Of a DNA stretch of 32,114 nucleotides, positions 23,509 to 31,625 are shown piece after piece. This DNA is from an uncultured Alphaproteobacteria bacterium (GTDB taxonomy: Bacteria > Pseudomonadota > Alphaproteobacteria > HIMB59). Where the stretch lies: NCBI GenBank assembly GCA_902591315.1, contig CACJAI010000009.1, forward strand, positions 1 through 32,114. The letters run 5' to 3'. Both the position numbers and the translations under genes were made by a program. The notes beneath the pieces are model-generated. The model was not told where the DNA came from. It saw only the letters and a program-made list of their open reading frames with translations, and did no database searches. The number at the start of each line of letters is the position of its first letter. Within the stretch, counting starts at the first letter, position 1.

Positions 23509-25018
23509 TTATTTTACAACTCCGATTTATTATGTGAACGATAAACCCCATATTGGACATGCTTACACCTCAATTGCTGTTGATATATTAAAAAGATTTT
23601 ATGATTGTAGAGGCCTCAATTCTTATTTTCTAACAGGAACAGACGAGCATGGACAAAAAGTTGAAAGAGCTGCTCAAGAAAAAAATATTGATCCTCAAAA
23701 ATTTACGGATATGGTTTCAGAAAATTTTAAAGATTTAAGTAATTTATTAAATTTATCTAATGATGATTTTATTAGAACAACAGAAGAAAGACATAAAAAG
23801 TCTGTTCAAAATCTATGGAGAGTTCTGTTGGAAAAAGATGAAATTTATTTGTCCAAATATAGCGGATGGTATTCTGTAAGAGATGAAGCTTTTGTAGCTG
23901 ATAATGAAATAGTTGAAAAAAATGGAAAAAAATATAACAGTTTTGGATCTGAATTATCTTGGGTTGAAGAAGAGTCATATTTTTTTAGACTTTCTAAATG
24001 GCAAGACAAACTGTTAAATTTTTATAAAAATAATCCAAATTTTATAGTCCCAAAATCAAGATCTAATGAAGTTATTAAATTTGTTGAGTCAGGGTTGAAA
24101 GATCTATCCGTTTCTAGAACAACATTTAAATGGGGAATTGATGTCCCTACAGATGAAAAACATATTGTTTATGTTTGGTTAGATGCACTAACTAACTATA
24201 TTTCAGCTTTAGATTATCCAAATATAAATTCTGATTTATATAAAAAATATTGGCCTGGGATACATGTAGTAGGGAAGGATATAATAAGATTTCATGCTAT
24301 TTTCTGGCCTGCTTTTTTAATGGCTGCAGAGTTAGATCCACCAAAGCAGATCGTAGCGCATGGTTGGTGGACAAATGAGGGTCAAAAAATTAGTAAAAGT
24401 CTTGGTAATGTAATTGACCCTAAAGAATTGATTGATGAATACGGCCTAGACTCAGTAAGATATTTTCTTTTCAGAGAGGTCCCATTTGGCAATGACGGTG
24501 ATTTTTCAAAGGTGGCTATCAAAAACAGAATTAATGGTGAATTGGCGAATAACTATGGAAATTTAATACAAAGAATACTTAGTTTCATTTGTAAAAATTT
24601 AGAACAAAATATTGATTTAACTGAAGATAATTTCAATTTTGAAATTTTAAAACAAATTAATGACTCTGAAAAAGAGTTGTTTGACTATATGGAAAATTAT
24701 AAATATGACGAATACCTAAAAAAATTATTCTTATTTATGAATGATTTAAATAATTATGTCGATAAATCTGCTCCCTGGGTATTAAAAAAAACAGATCCTG
24801 AACAAATGAAAAAAGTTTTGGCTAATATTTGCCTATGCATTATCAGGGTTAGTCAATATTTAGTTCCTTTTATGCCTTCAAAAACCTCAGAAGTATTCAA
24901 TTTATTCGAAAATACGAATAATATTAAATTAGATATTTTTGATAATTTTAAGGAGGTAATTAACTTAAAATTTCTAAAAATACGACAACCTGAACCTTTA
25001 TTTACTAAAATTGAGTAA
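23498..25018 (+). CDS. metG: Methionine--tRNA ligase
   Basis: Class I aminoacyl-tRNA synthetase that charges tRNA-Met; 506 residues, the compact bacterial form without the C-terminal tRNA-binding domain. HIGH is at residues 18-21 and KISKS (for KMSKS) at about 297-301. G-T-D-E-H-G-Q-K and G-K-D-I-I-R-F-H-A-I-F-W-P lie where expected, followed by an anticodon-binding helical domain containing S-A-P-W. The knuckle segment G-W-Y-S-V-R-D-E-A-F has no zinc cysteines, as in one established MetRS subgroup. It overlaps holB by 11 bases and tatD by eight. Confidence 0.96.
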   Translation: MSNNYFTTPIYYVNDKPHIGHAYTSIAVDILKRFYDCRGLNSYFLTGTDEHGQKVERAAQEKNIDPQKFTDMVSENFKDLSNLLNLSNDDFIRTTEERHKKSVQNLWRVLLEKDEIYLSKYSGWYSVRDEAFVADNEIVEKNGKKYNSFGSELSWVEEESYFFRLSKWQDKLLNFYKNNPNFIVPKSRSNEVIKFVESGLKDLSVSRTTFKWGIDVPTDEKHIVYVWLDALTNYISALDYPNINSDLYKKYWPGIHVVGKDIIRFHAIFWPAFLMAAELDPPKQIVAHGWWTNEGQKISKSLGNVIDPKELIDEYGLDSVRYFLFREVPFGNDGDFSKVAIKNRINGELANNYGNLIQRILSFICKNLEQNIDLTEDNFNFEILKQINDSEKELFDYMENYKYDEYLKKLFLFMNDLNNYVDKSAPWVLKKTDPEQMKKVLANICLCIIRVSQYLVPFMPSKTSEVFNLFENTNNIKLDIFDNFKEVINLKFLKIRQPEPLFTKIE

Positions 25019-25793
25019 TTTAATAGACAGTCATGTAAATTTTGGTCATGAATTACTTAAAAATTCAGTATCAGATATCTGTAAAGATGCTCTAGAAAAT
25101 AACATAGAGCGAATTTTAAGTATAAATTCTAATATACACGAGTTTCAAAAAGATATTAATTTAATTAAAGGTTTTAATTTTGTCGATATCACTTTAGGTC
25201 ATCACCCAAATAATACTCTTGATATCAAACCTGAGGAAATAAAGACTCTTTTAAATGAAAATATTAAAAAATTTAAAGATAGAATTGTTGGAATAGGGGA
25301 AACAGGCTTGGATTATCATTATGATATTCCTAAAAATAAGCAAATAGAGAGCTTAGAGATACATTTAGATGCAGCTAGTGTTTATAATTTACCGTGTATA
25401 ATTCATATGAGAGATGCTGAAGAGGATATGATTAAAATTTTAACTAAATACTCAAAAAAAATAGATGATATTCTTATACATTGTTTCACTGGAAGTGAAG
25501 AATTTGCAAAAAAATGTATTGATTTAGGTTGTTTTTTTTCTTTGTCAGGCATTATTACGTTCAAAAATGCAAATAAATTAAGAGATACAATTAAAATACT
25601 ACCAATTAAAAAAATTATTTTTGAAACTGATAGTCCTTATCTTACGCCAGACCCTTTAAGAGGTAAAAGTAACAAACCAAGCTACTTAAAAATTATAGTT
25701 GAAAAATATTGTGAAATTACTGGAAACGACTACATTAATACATGCGAAATTAGTACTTATAATTACAAAAAGCTTTTTAAAATTAATGACTGA
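25011..25793 (+). CDS. tatD: TatD family metal-dependent hydrolase with altered HxH motif
   Basis: A 260-residue amidohydrolase-fold protein; TatD proteins are metal-dependent 3'-exonucleases involved in DNA or RNA quality control. Four metal-site segments are intact: E97 in G-I-G-E-T-G-L-D-Y, H in C-I-I-H-M-R-D-A, H in I-H-C-F-T-G-S, and D in F-E-T-D-S-P-Y-L. The N-terminal motif, normally D-S-H-C-H-L, reads D-S-H-V-N-F at residues 6-11, so the second histidine is Asn10. The start is TTG, overlapping the metG stop by eight bases; no ATG could give an earlier canonical start. Position between metG and an MBL gene is the standard one. Confidence 0.9.
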   Translation: MSNLIDSHVNFGHELLKNSVSDICKDALENNIERILSINSNIHEFQKDINLIKGFNFVDITLGHHPNNTLDIKPEEIKTLLNENIKKFKDRIVGIGETGLDYHYDIPKNKQIESLEIHLDAASVYNLPCIIHMRDAEEDMIKILTKYSKKIDDILIHCFTGSEEFAKKCIDLGCFFSLSGIITFKNANKLRDTIKILPIKKIIFETDSPYLTPDPLRGKSNKPSYLKIIVEKYCEITGNDYINTCEISTYNYKKLFKIND

Positions 25794-26568
25794 AAAAACT
25801 GAAATAAATGTATTAGGGTGTGGATCAAGTTTTGGAGTCCCTTTATCTCATGACATATGGGGTAATTGTGATAAATCAAATCCTAAAAACCAAAGAACAC
25901 GGCCTTCAATACTTTTAAAAAAAGCAGGTAAATCAATACTAATAGACACAAGTCCTGATTTAAGAAAACAGCTAATTGATAATAAAATTGATAATATTGA
26001 CTCTGTTATATACACACATTCTCATGCCGATCATATACATGGAATTAATGATTTAAGAGCAATTTCACTAATAAACAAAAAAAAAATACCAATATACTCC
26101 GATGAAATAACTTTAAATATTTTAAAAAATAGTTTTTCTTATCTATTTACTAAAGATGTAAAGCACGGATATGAACCTATTCTTAATTCGAATAAAATTG
26201 AGACTAAATTCTTTGAAATAAATGGTTTTAAAGTTGAAGCTATCAAACAAAATCATGGAAATATTGACTCTTTAGGTTTCATTTTTGACGAAAAAATAGC
26301 ATACAATTTAGATGTAAAGTTTTTCTATGATAAGAACTATTTTGATAGAATAAAAGGTATTGAATGCTGGTTTGTTGGTTGTTTGAGATATGACGAACAT
26401 CCATCGCATGCATCCTATCAAGAAGTTATCGATTGGACTCAATTAGTTAATGCAAATCAGACGTTTTTAAGTCATATGACTGCCCATATAGATTATGAAA
26501 CTGAATATAAAAAACTGTCTAACAATCGTGTATATCCAGCTTACGACGGATTAAAAATAACAATCTAG
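25786..26568 (+). CDS. MBL-fold metal hydrolase, PhnP/RNase Z-like
   Basis: A 260-residue cytosolic metallo-beta-lactamase-fold protein, the usual partner of tatD in this gene order. It opens with I-N-V-L-G-C-G-S-S-F-G-V-P near residues 7-19, then W-G-N-C and R-T-R-P-S-I-L, and carries the metal motif His78-x-His80-x-Asp82-His83 (T-H-S-H-A-D-H). A later Q-N-H-G, a Y-N-L-D and S-H-M-T-A-H supply the other ligands. This is the PhnP/YcbX-type subfamily acting on cyclic phosphate or phosphodiester substrates; the actual substrate is unknown. The ATG at 25786 overlaps tatD by eight bases. The frame is open from 25699, but that extension would lie entirely inside tatD. Confidence 0.88.
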   Translation: MTEKTEINVLGCGSSFGVPLSHDIWGNCDKSNPKNQRTRPSILLKKAGKSILIDTSPDLRKQLIDNKIDNIDSVIYTHSHADHIHGINDLRAISLINKKKIPIYSDEITLNILKNSFSYLFTKDVKHGYEPILNSNKIETKFFEINGFKVEAIKQNHGNIDSLGFIFDEKIAYNLDVKFFYDKNYFDRIKGIECWFVGCLRYDEHPSHASYQEVIDWTQLVNANQTFLSHMTAHIDYETEYKKLSNNRVYPAYDGLKITI

Positions 26569-26607
26569 ATTCTTATAATATATATTATGCAACAAATAAA
26601 TGTGTAA

Positions 26608-27066
26608 ATGTCAATAAAATCAGTCAAAGATCATCTTAGTATTATAGCCCCTGACCTAGAGATATCAGAATTTAAAGAGTCTACAGCAACTGTTGAACAA
26701 GCTGCAAATGCTCATAATGTTGAGAAAGGACAAATAGTCAAAACAATTGCTTTAATTATAGAAAAACCAATTTTGTTAATGACTTCTGGAAATGTAAAAA
26801 TCGATAATAGAAAATATAAGAATTTCTTCAAAAAAAAGGCAAAAATGTTGACTGCTGATGAGACATTGCAAATCACCTCTCACCCTATTGGAGGGGTTTG
26901 TCCCTTTGGATTACCAAATAAATTAGATATATATTACGATAAGTCCTTAAATAACTTTGAAATCGTTATACCAGCAGCAGGATCTACCAATAGTTCTGTA
27001 AAAGTTCAAAAAAAAAGGCTTATAGAATTAACTTGTGCTTTTGAAGTTGATGTATGTAAAAAGTAA
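26608..27066 (+). CDS. YbaK/EbsC family aminoacyl-tRNA deacylase
   Basis: A 152-residue trans-editing protein that hydrolyses mischarged aminoacyl-tRNA, for example Cys-tRNA(Pro). The conserved lysine of the active site is Lys45 in I-V-K-T-I-A-L. G-G-V-C-P-F-G near residues 95-101 and the strand A-A-G-S-T-N-S-S near 124-131 are typical. Length and order match ProX/YbaK. Which tRNA is edited cannot be told. It begins 39 bases after the MBL gene and may be read through from that operon, though it could have a promoter of its own. Confidence 0.87.
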   Translation: MSIKSVKDHLSIIAPDLEISEFKESTATVEQAANAHNVEKGQIVKTIALIIEKPILLMTSGNVKIDNRKYKNFFKKKAKMLTADETLQITSHPIGGVCPFGLPNKLDIYYDKSLNNFEIVIPAAGSTNSSVKVQKKRLIELTCAFEVDVCKK

Positions 27067-27080
27067 GTAAAAACAGTATA

Positions 27081-27353
27081 TTATTTACTGTTATTATACT
27101 TAGATTTTACAATTTTTGGAGCAGTTGCAAAAGTAGCCGCTGTCATAAAAGTTCCAAAAATAAGTAGAAAATGAGCGCTAGCTGTGATGCCAAAAATCAA
27201 AAAAGAGCCAAAATATAGTGAAAAAATGATACACCACATCCATGCTAAAAGTTGCATAATGAGGTGTCTCAGGGCCACACTAGGTATTTTTCTTAGAGGA
27301 TTCCAATCAGCGTCCATCACTCCACTGTAAATTTGCATAAACATGTTTTTCAT
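27081..27353 (-). CDS. Small two- to three-helix membrane protein of unknown function
   Basis: A 90-residue protein that I cannot assign to a family. The N-terminal cytoplasmic-looking part has Y-S-G-V-M-D-A-D-W-N-P-L-R-K-I-P at about 9-24, and hydrophobic helices follow at 30-50 and 52-75, with a basic tail (K-I-V-K-S-K). The Trp- and Met-rich composition and GC-richer codons resemble the other minus-strand membrane protein at 17552-17938. It converges on the deacylase gene, 14 bases away, and diverges from the isomerase gene across an 81-base spacer. Confidence 0.62.
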   Translation of the reverse strand: MKNMFMQIYSGVMDADWNPLRKIPSVALRHLIMQLLAWMWCIIFSLYFGSFLIFGITASAHFLLIFGTFMTAATFATAPKIVKSKYNNSK

Positions 27354-27375
27354 GGCCTTTTATACATGCGACAGA

Positions 27376-27390
27376 TGTGACCAGATCACT
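27376..27390. promoter_or_regulatory. TGTGA-N5-TCAC inverted repeat, possible operator
   Basis: GTGA (27377-27380) and TCAC (27386-27389) flank C-C-A-G-A in the divergent spacer between the gene ending at 27353 and that starting at 27435. The half-sites resemble CRP/FNR-family operators, though the spacer is five rather than six bases. It would be well placed to control both genes. Confidence 0.35.
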
Positions 27391-27434
27391 TATTTTTAAT
27401 AATAATTTTAATTATTTCAGTTAAGGTAGAACCT

Positions 27435-28028
27435 ATGAGAAAAATAGAATTCTGGTACTCAATTGGAAGTACATATACTTACCTCTCCACGCAAAGATTA
27501 GCGCAGATAGAGACTGAAAATGAAGTTGTATTTGAATGGTGTCCTTTCAGTGTGAGATCAAGAATGATTGAAATGGAGAATGTCCCTTTTATGGCTGAAA
27601 AAAAAAGAGATAAGATTGATTATATGTGGCGGGATGTTCAGAGAAGAGCTAACTTCTATGGATTTAATGCAAAAGTACCTGCACCCTACCCACTTAAAGA
27701 GTTCGATTTAGCCAACAAAGTTGCAATTTTGGGAAAAGATCAAGGGTGGATCAAAGAATATACTATCTTAACATATAAAAAGTGGTTTTTAGAGCATTTG
27801 GAGCCTGGGTCAGAACCAAATCTGAGTTCTACTCTCAAAGAAATTGGACTTGATTCAGATAATGTAATAAAACAAGCTCAAAAAGACGAAATTGATCAAA
27901 AATATTTAAAAAACACAGAAATGGCTAAAAATAAAGGTATTTTTGGAAGTCCCACATTTATCGTTGAAAATGAAGTTTTTTGGGGTGATGACAGATGTGA
28001 AGATGCCATAAAATGGCTTTCAAAATAA
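27435..28028 (+). CDS. DsbA-family 2-hydroxychromene-2-carboxylate isomerase-like protein (GST kappa)
   Basis: A 197-residue thioredoxin-fold protein of the kappa-class glutathione transferase group. It opens with E-F-W-Y-S-I-G-S-T-Y-T-Y-L-S, where Ser12 is placed like the glutathione-activating serine. There is no CxxC, so it is not a disulfide oxidase. K-G-I-F-G-S-P-T-F near residue 180 supplies the cis-proline, and F-W-G-D-D-R follows, both family hallmarks. In degraders of aromatics such proteins isomerise hydroxychromene carboxylate; in marine Alphaproteobacteria the substrates are mostly unknown. A weak AAGGT lies 10 bases before the ATG. The gene is followed by the large gap. Confidence 0.83.
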   Translation: MRKIEFWYSIGSTYTYLSTQRLAQIETENEVVFEWCPFSVRSRMIEMENVPFMAEKKRDKIDYMWRDVQRRANFYGFNAKVPAPYPLKEFDLANKVAILGKDQGWIKEYTILTYKKWFLEHLEPGSEPNLSSTLKEIGLDSDNVIKQAQKDEIDQKYLKNTEMAKNKGIFGSPTFIVENEVFWGDDRCEDAIKWLSK

Positions 28029-28549
28029 TGTCTATTTTCAATTTTTTTGCGTTTTTAGGTATATTGAAATTTTATTAAGTATAAATCCTTAGGTAATTTT
28101 ATGAATTTGACTATTGATTTACTGAAAAAAATATTGATAATCTTTCAACTCAAAATCCAAATATTTCCTAAATTTTGCTAGTGTCGCAATTTACATAAGG
28201 TTTTTAAGCTAAAAATGTCCGATTTTAATTTTTTTTTATAGTTTTTTTGAAATCATAGATTTGAATAACTGTTTTGATAGTTTTATTAGCAAGTAATGAT
28301 AACTATCACTTAATTTAGTGCTCTAATTTCTATTTAATCAGATAAAAATGTGTGAATACTATTTTAATTCCTCCAAAATTTAATTAATTCTCAATATTTA
28401 TGCTTAATATCTCATTTTATGTTTATTTTATTTTTGATTTAGTCAGATTATTTGTTTTTTTCTTTATAAATAGAATTAATAATAAATTAAAATATAGTTA
28501 GTAAATACAATACTTTATTATAAATATTTAATGTAAATTATAATACAGT
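28029..28549. other. Gene-free 521-base gap between convergent genes
   Basis: This is the only stretch above 300 bases without a gene. Six-frame reading shows no plausible coding region; the longest candidate I noted is a 26-codon frame at 28101-28181 with no recognisable content. Base composition is very AT-rich, with long T runs near 28220-28250. No strong GC hairpin, tRNA-like structure or clear direct repeat was found. It could hold a small RNA or a decayed gene, or serve as a terminator region for the genes that converge on it. Confidence 0.4.
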
Positions 28550-30367
28550 TTATAAATTTCCAACTTTAGAAAATTTTTTTCTCTCGTTTGGATCAAGATA
28601 CCTTTTTCTTAATCTTAAATTTTTAGGAGTAACCTCCAATAATTCATCAGAATTGATATAAGTCATCATTTCCTCAAGTGACATCATCCTAGGAGCGGTT
28701 AAATTTACGGCCTCATCAGACCCAGATGCTCTGACGTTTGTTAATTGTTTACCTTTTAGAACATTTATCTCTAAATCATTATCTCTGGTATGCTCACCGA
28801 CTACCATACCTTGATAAACAGGTGTTTGGTGTTTAACAAACATTACACCTCTATCTTGAAGCTTCCAAATGGCATAAGCTATTGCTTTACCGTTTCCTGT
28901 TGAAATTAACGCTCCTGCCCTTCTTTCTGTAATCTCCCCTTTAAATGGTTTATACGAATGAAACACTCTGTTTAATACACCAGTTCCTCTTGTGTCCGTT
29001 AAAAACTTGCTTTGATAACCAATTAGTCCCCTAGAAGGCGCAATAAATAATAACCTAGTTTTATCAATTCCAGATTTTCTCATGTCTAACATATCAGCTT
29101 TTCTTTGATTCATGTTATCAATAACAATACTAGAAAACTCTTCATCTACATCTATTGTTACTTCTTCATAGGGTTCGCATTTTGTCCCCTCTATATCTTT
29201 GTAAACTACTTTAGGTCTAGAAAGAGATAATTCAAAACCCTCTCGTCTCATCGTTTCTATTAAAACACCTAATTGCAATTCACCTCTCCCTCCAATTTCA
29301 AATGAATCTTTATTTTGATTTTCTGAGAAGGTAATAGCAACGTTTGTCTCAGCCTCAGCTATTAATCTATTTCTTATTAAAGTTGATGTTACTTTTTTCC
29401 CTTCAGTCCCAGCTAATGGAGAGTCATTAACCATAATGTTTATTGACATAGTGGGAGGATCTATTGGTGTTGATTTTATTGGTGTTTCTATATCAGTTGA
29501 ACAAATGGTGTCTGATACTGATGTGATTGACAAACCTGCTATGCAAACTATATCTCCAGTGTTAACTGAGTTAACAGTTATTTTTTTGGTTCCCTCAAAT
29601 TTTAAAAGTTTAGTAAGTCTTCCAGTTTCAATGATTTTACCTGATAAGTTTAAAGCATGAACGCTGTCGTTTATTTTTGCAGATCCCTGCTCTACTCTTC
29701 CAATTAGACATCTTCCTAAGTATGGATCATAGTCTAAAAGTGTTGATAACATTGCAAAAGGTCTAGTATTATCAACATCTGGTGATGGCACATGACTAAT
29801 AATTTTATTTAACAGAGGTGTTAAGCTGGATCTATCATCTGACAAATCATTAACACACCAACCACTTCTACCTGATGCGTATAAAACTGGAAAGTCTAAT
29901 TGTTGAGTATTTGCATCAAGAGAGACGAATAAATCAAAAACTTCGTTTAACACATCGTCTGGTCTTGAGTCAGATTTATCGATTTTGTTGATTACTACTA
30001 AAGGCTTAAGTCCTTGTTTTAAAGCTTTTCCTAAAACAAATTTAGTCTGAGGCATCGGACCTTCTGAAGAATCAATAAGTAAGATAACACCATCAACCAT
30101 TGATAAGACACGTTCTACTTCTCCACCAAAATCTGCATGTCCAGGTGTATCGATTATATTTATTCGAGTATCTTGAAAAATTATAGAGGTAGGCTTTGCT
30201 AAAATAGTTATGCCTCTCTCTTTTTCTAAATCATTAGAGTCCATAATTCTTTCTGATATTTCTTGATTATCTCTAAAAATTCCACATTGCTTCAATAAAT
30301 TGTCAATAAGAGTGGTTTTCCCATGATCCACATGAGCAATGATTGCAAGATTCTTAATATCGTTCAT
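28550..30367 (-). CDS. typA: Ribosome-associated translational GTPase TypA/BipA
   Basis: A 605-residue GTPase of the EF-G/LepA class that binds the ribosome and assists large-subunit assembly, with effects under cold and stress. G1 is A-H-V-D-H-G-K-T-T near residues 11-19, G3 is [10 protein letters not shown] near 74-83 and G4 is N-K-I-D-K near 128-132. Domain II/III segments [11 protein letters not shown] and the TypA-specific C-terminal part with [17 protein letters not shown] and N-V-R-A-S-G-S-D-E follow. Length is normal. It lies 26 bases after the J-domain gene and ends at the large gap. Confidence 0.97.
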   Translation of the reverse strand: MNDIKNLAIIAHVDHGKTTLIDNLLKQCGIFRDNQEISERIMDSNDLEKERGITILAKPTSIIFQDTRINIIDTPGHADFGGEVERVLSMVDGVILLIDSSEGPMPQTKFVLGKALKQGLKPLVVINKIDKSDSRPDDVLNEVFDLFVSLDANTQQLDFPVLYASGRSGWCVNDLSDDRSSLTPLLNKIISHVPSPDVDNTRPFAMLSTLLDYDPYLGRCLIGRVEQGSAKINDSVHALNLSGKIIETGRLTKLLKFEGTKKITVNSVNTGDIVCIAGLSITSVSDTICSTDIETPIKSTPIDPPTMSINIMVNDSPLAGTEGKKVTSTLIRNRLIAEAETNVAITFSENQNKDSFEIGGRGELQLGVLIETMRREGFELSLSRPKVVYKDIEGTKCEPYEEVTIDVDEEFSSIVIDNMNQRKADMLDMRKSGIDKTRLLFIAPSRGLIGYQSKFLTDTRGTGVLNRVFHSYKPFKGEITERRAGALISTGNGKAIAYAIWKLQDRGVMFVKHQTPVYQGMVVGEHTRDNDLEINVLKGKQLTNVRASGSDEAVNLTAPRMMSLEEMMTYINSDELLEVTPKNLRLRKRYLDPNERKKFSKVGNL

Positions 30368-30393
30368 TGAGATAGGTGTCTTATAGATTAAAA

Positions 30394-31053
30394 TTAACTA
30401 TTTAAAAGCTTATTTTTTGCTTCAGTTATTAAATTAGATAAATAGTTATTACCATCTTTATCAGGATGGAATTTCTTCATTAAGTCATAATACGATTTTT
30501 TAATATCATCATCAGAAGCACCTTTTTTAAGACCTAAAACTGATAGTGCTTCCTCCTCTGTCATTTGTGACTTGTCTGAGGAAGATGTAGATTGTTTATT
30601 TTGACTAATAATTACATTTAAAATATTAAATCCACGAGGATCATTTATTTTTAGTTCCTCTAAGAGCTTCGATACCTCATTTTGAGATAGGGAGGAAAAA
30701 GAACGGCCTTTAAAGACTCCCTCTCTAATATTAATTGTAGCTTGACGTGATTGTAAAACAATTTCAATTTGTAAATACTTCGTATTAATTTTTGGTTTGA
30801 ACTTACTGCCAAAAGAAGATCGCGAAAACAAGTTTAATATAGTTAATAATGATGAGATCCTTCGAAAAAAAAGCAAAGCAGGAGCTAAGGCAACAGGTAG
30901 AAAATTTAATTTTCCTGAAAAAATTAAAAAACATCCTAGAATTATTATTAATGAAATAATTAAATATTTTTTATATCGAGATGATAATTGATTACCAAAG
31001 AAAACAAAGATACATATAGCAACAATTGAAAATAATAATAAGAGTTTAATCAT
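30394..31053 (-). CDS. Membrane-anchored J-domain (DnaJ-like) protein
   Basis: A 219-residue co-chaperone-like protein. Residues 1-20 and about 30-65 form hydrophobic helices at the N-terminus, with a basic segment between them. The middle is a polar linker with a serine-rich stretch (S-T-S-S-S-D-K). The last 55 residues are a J-domain: E-E-A-L-S-V-L-G-L-K-K-G-A-S-D-D-D-I then K-K-F-H-P-D-K with the HPD triad at 196-198 that stimulates DnaK ATPase. This layout recalls DjlA-like membrane proteins, with the J-domain cytoplasmic. Its ATG overlaps the msrA stop by four bases, and typA follows 26 bases later. Confidence 0.85.
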   Translation of the reverse strand: MIKLLLLFSIVAICIFVFFGNQLSSRYKKYLIISLIIILGCFLIFSGKLNFLPVALAPALLFFRRISSLLTILNLFSRSSFGSKFKPKINTKYLQIEIVLQSRQATINIREGVFKGRSFSSLSQNEVSKLLEELKINDPRGFNILNVIISQNKQSTSSSDKSQMTEEEALSVLGLKKGASDDDIKKSYYDLMKKFHPDKDGNNYLSNLITEAKNKLLNS

Positions 31054-31625
31054 CCCAAATTAATTTTTAGTTGTTTAATCCTCTGCTCTCTTCCGCAATT
31101 GTACTTGTAATATGTATATCTTATTGGATTTTTTTTGTAATAATCCTGATGATACTCTTCTGCAACATAAAAATTTTTAAAAGGTAAGATCATTGTTTCA
31201 ACCTTCTGTTTGTGATTTTCCTGAATTTTATCTATGTAAAAGTTAAATCTATCTATAACAATTTGGTCATTGCTGAAAAGAGCACTTTTATATGAATAAC
31301 CTTTATCACAAAATTGACCAACACTATCAAAAGGATCAATATTGACAAAAAAAACCCTAATGATCTTATCTAAACTAACAATATCTGAGTCAAAAACAAT
31401 TTCAGCCACTTCTATATGACCTGTATCACCCTTGACAACTTCTTGATAAGTTGGATTTTCAACATGACCTCCTGAATAACCAGATCGAACATCAATTACA
31501 CCCTTTAATTTTTCATAAACCTCCTCAACACACCAGAAACACCCACCAGCTAAGTAAATTGTATTTATTTTTGCGTAAGCTGTAATAGGTAACAAAAATA
31601 AGAAAAGGAAAAGTCTAAAGATCAT
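31050..31625 (-). CDS. msrA: Peptide-methionine (S)-S-oxide reductase MsrA with signal peptide
   Basis: Reduces methionine-S-sulfoxide in proteins, repairing oxidative damage. 191 residues. The catalytic motif G-G-C-F-W-C is at 27-32 with Cys29 as the active cysteine, followed by a well-conserved G-Y-S-G-G-H-V, G-H-I-E-V-A-E and F-D-S-V-G-Q-F-C-D-K-G-Y-S-Y. The first 18 residues are strongly hydrophobic and end I-T-A-Y-A-K, a good signal peptidase site, so this copy should act in the periplasm; most MsrA proteins are cytosolic. Its ATG overlaps the aminotransferase stop by four bases, and its stop overlaps the J-domain gene. Confidence 0.92.
   Translation of the reverse strand: MIFRLFLFLFLLPITAYAKINTIYLAGGCFWCVEEVYEKLKGVIDVRSGYSGGHVENPTYQEVVKGDTGHIEVAEIVFDSDIVSLDKIIRVFFVNIDPFDSVGQFCDKGYSYKSALFSNDQIVIDRFNFYIDKIQENHKQKVETMILPFKNFYVAEEYHQDYYKKNPIRYTYYKYNCGREQRIKQLKINLG

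Noticed and set aside
28101..28181. 26-codon frame in the large gap
   Set aside because: Very short, hydrophobic by AT bias, no ribosome site and no known relative.
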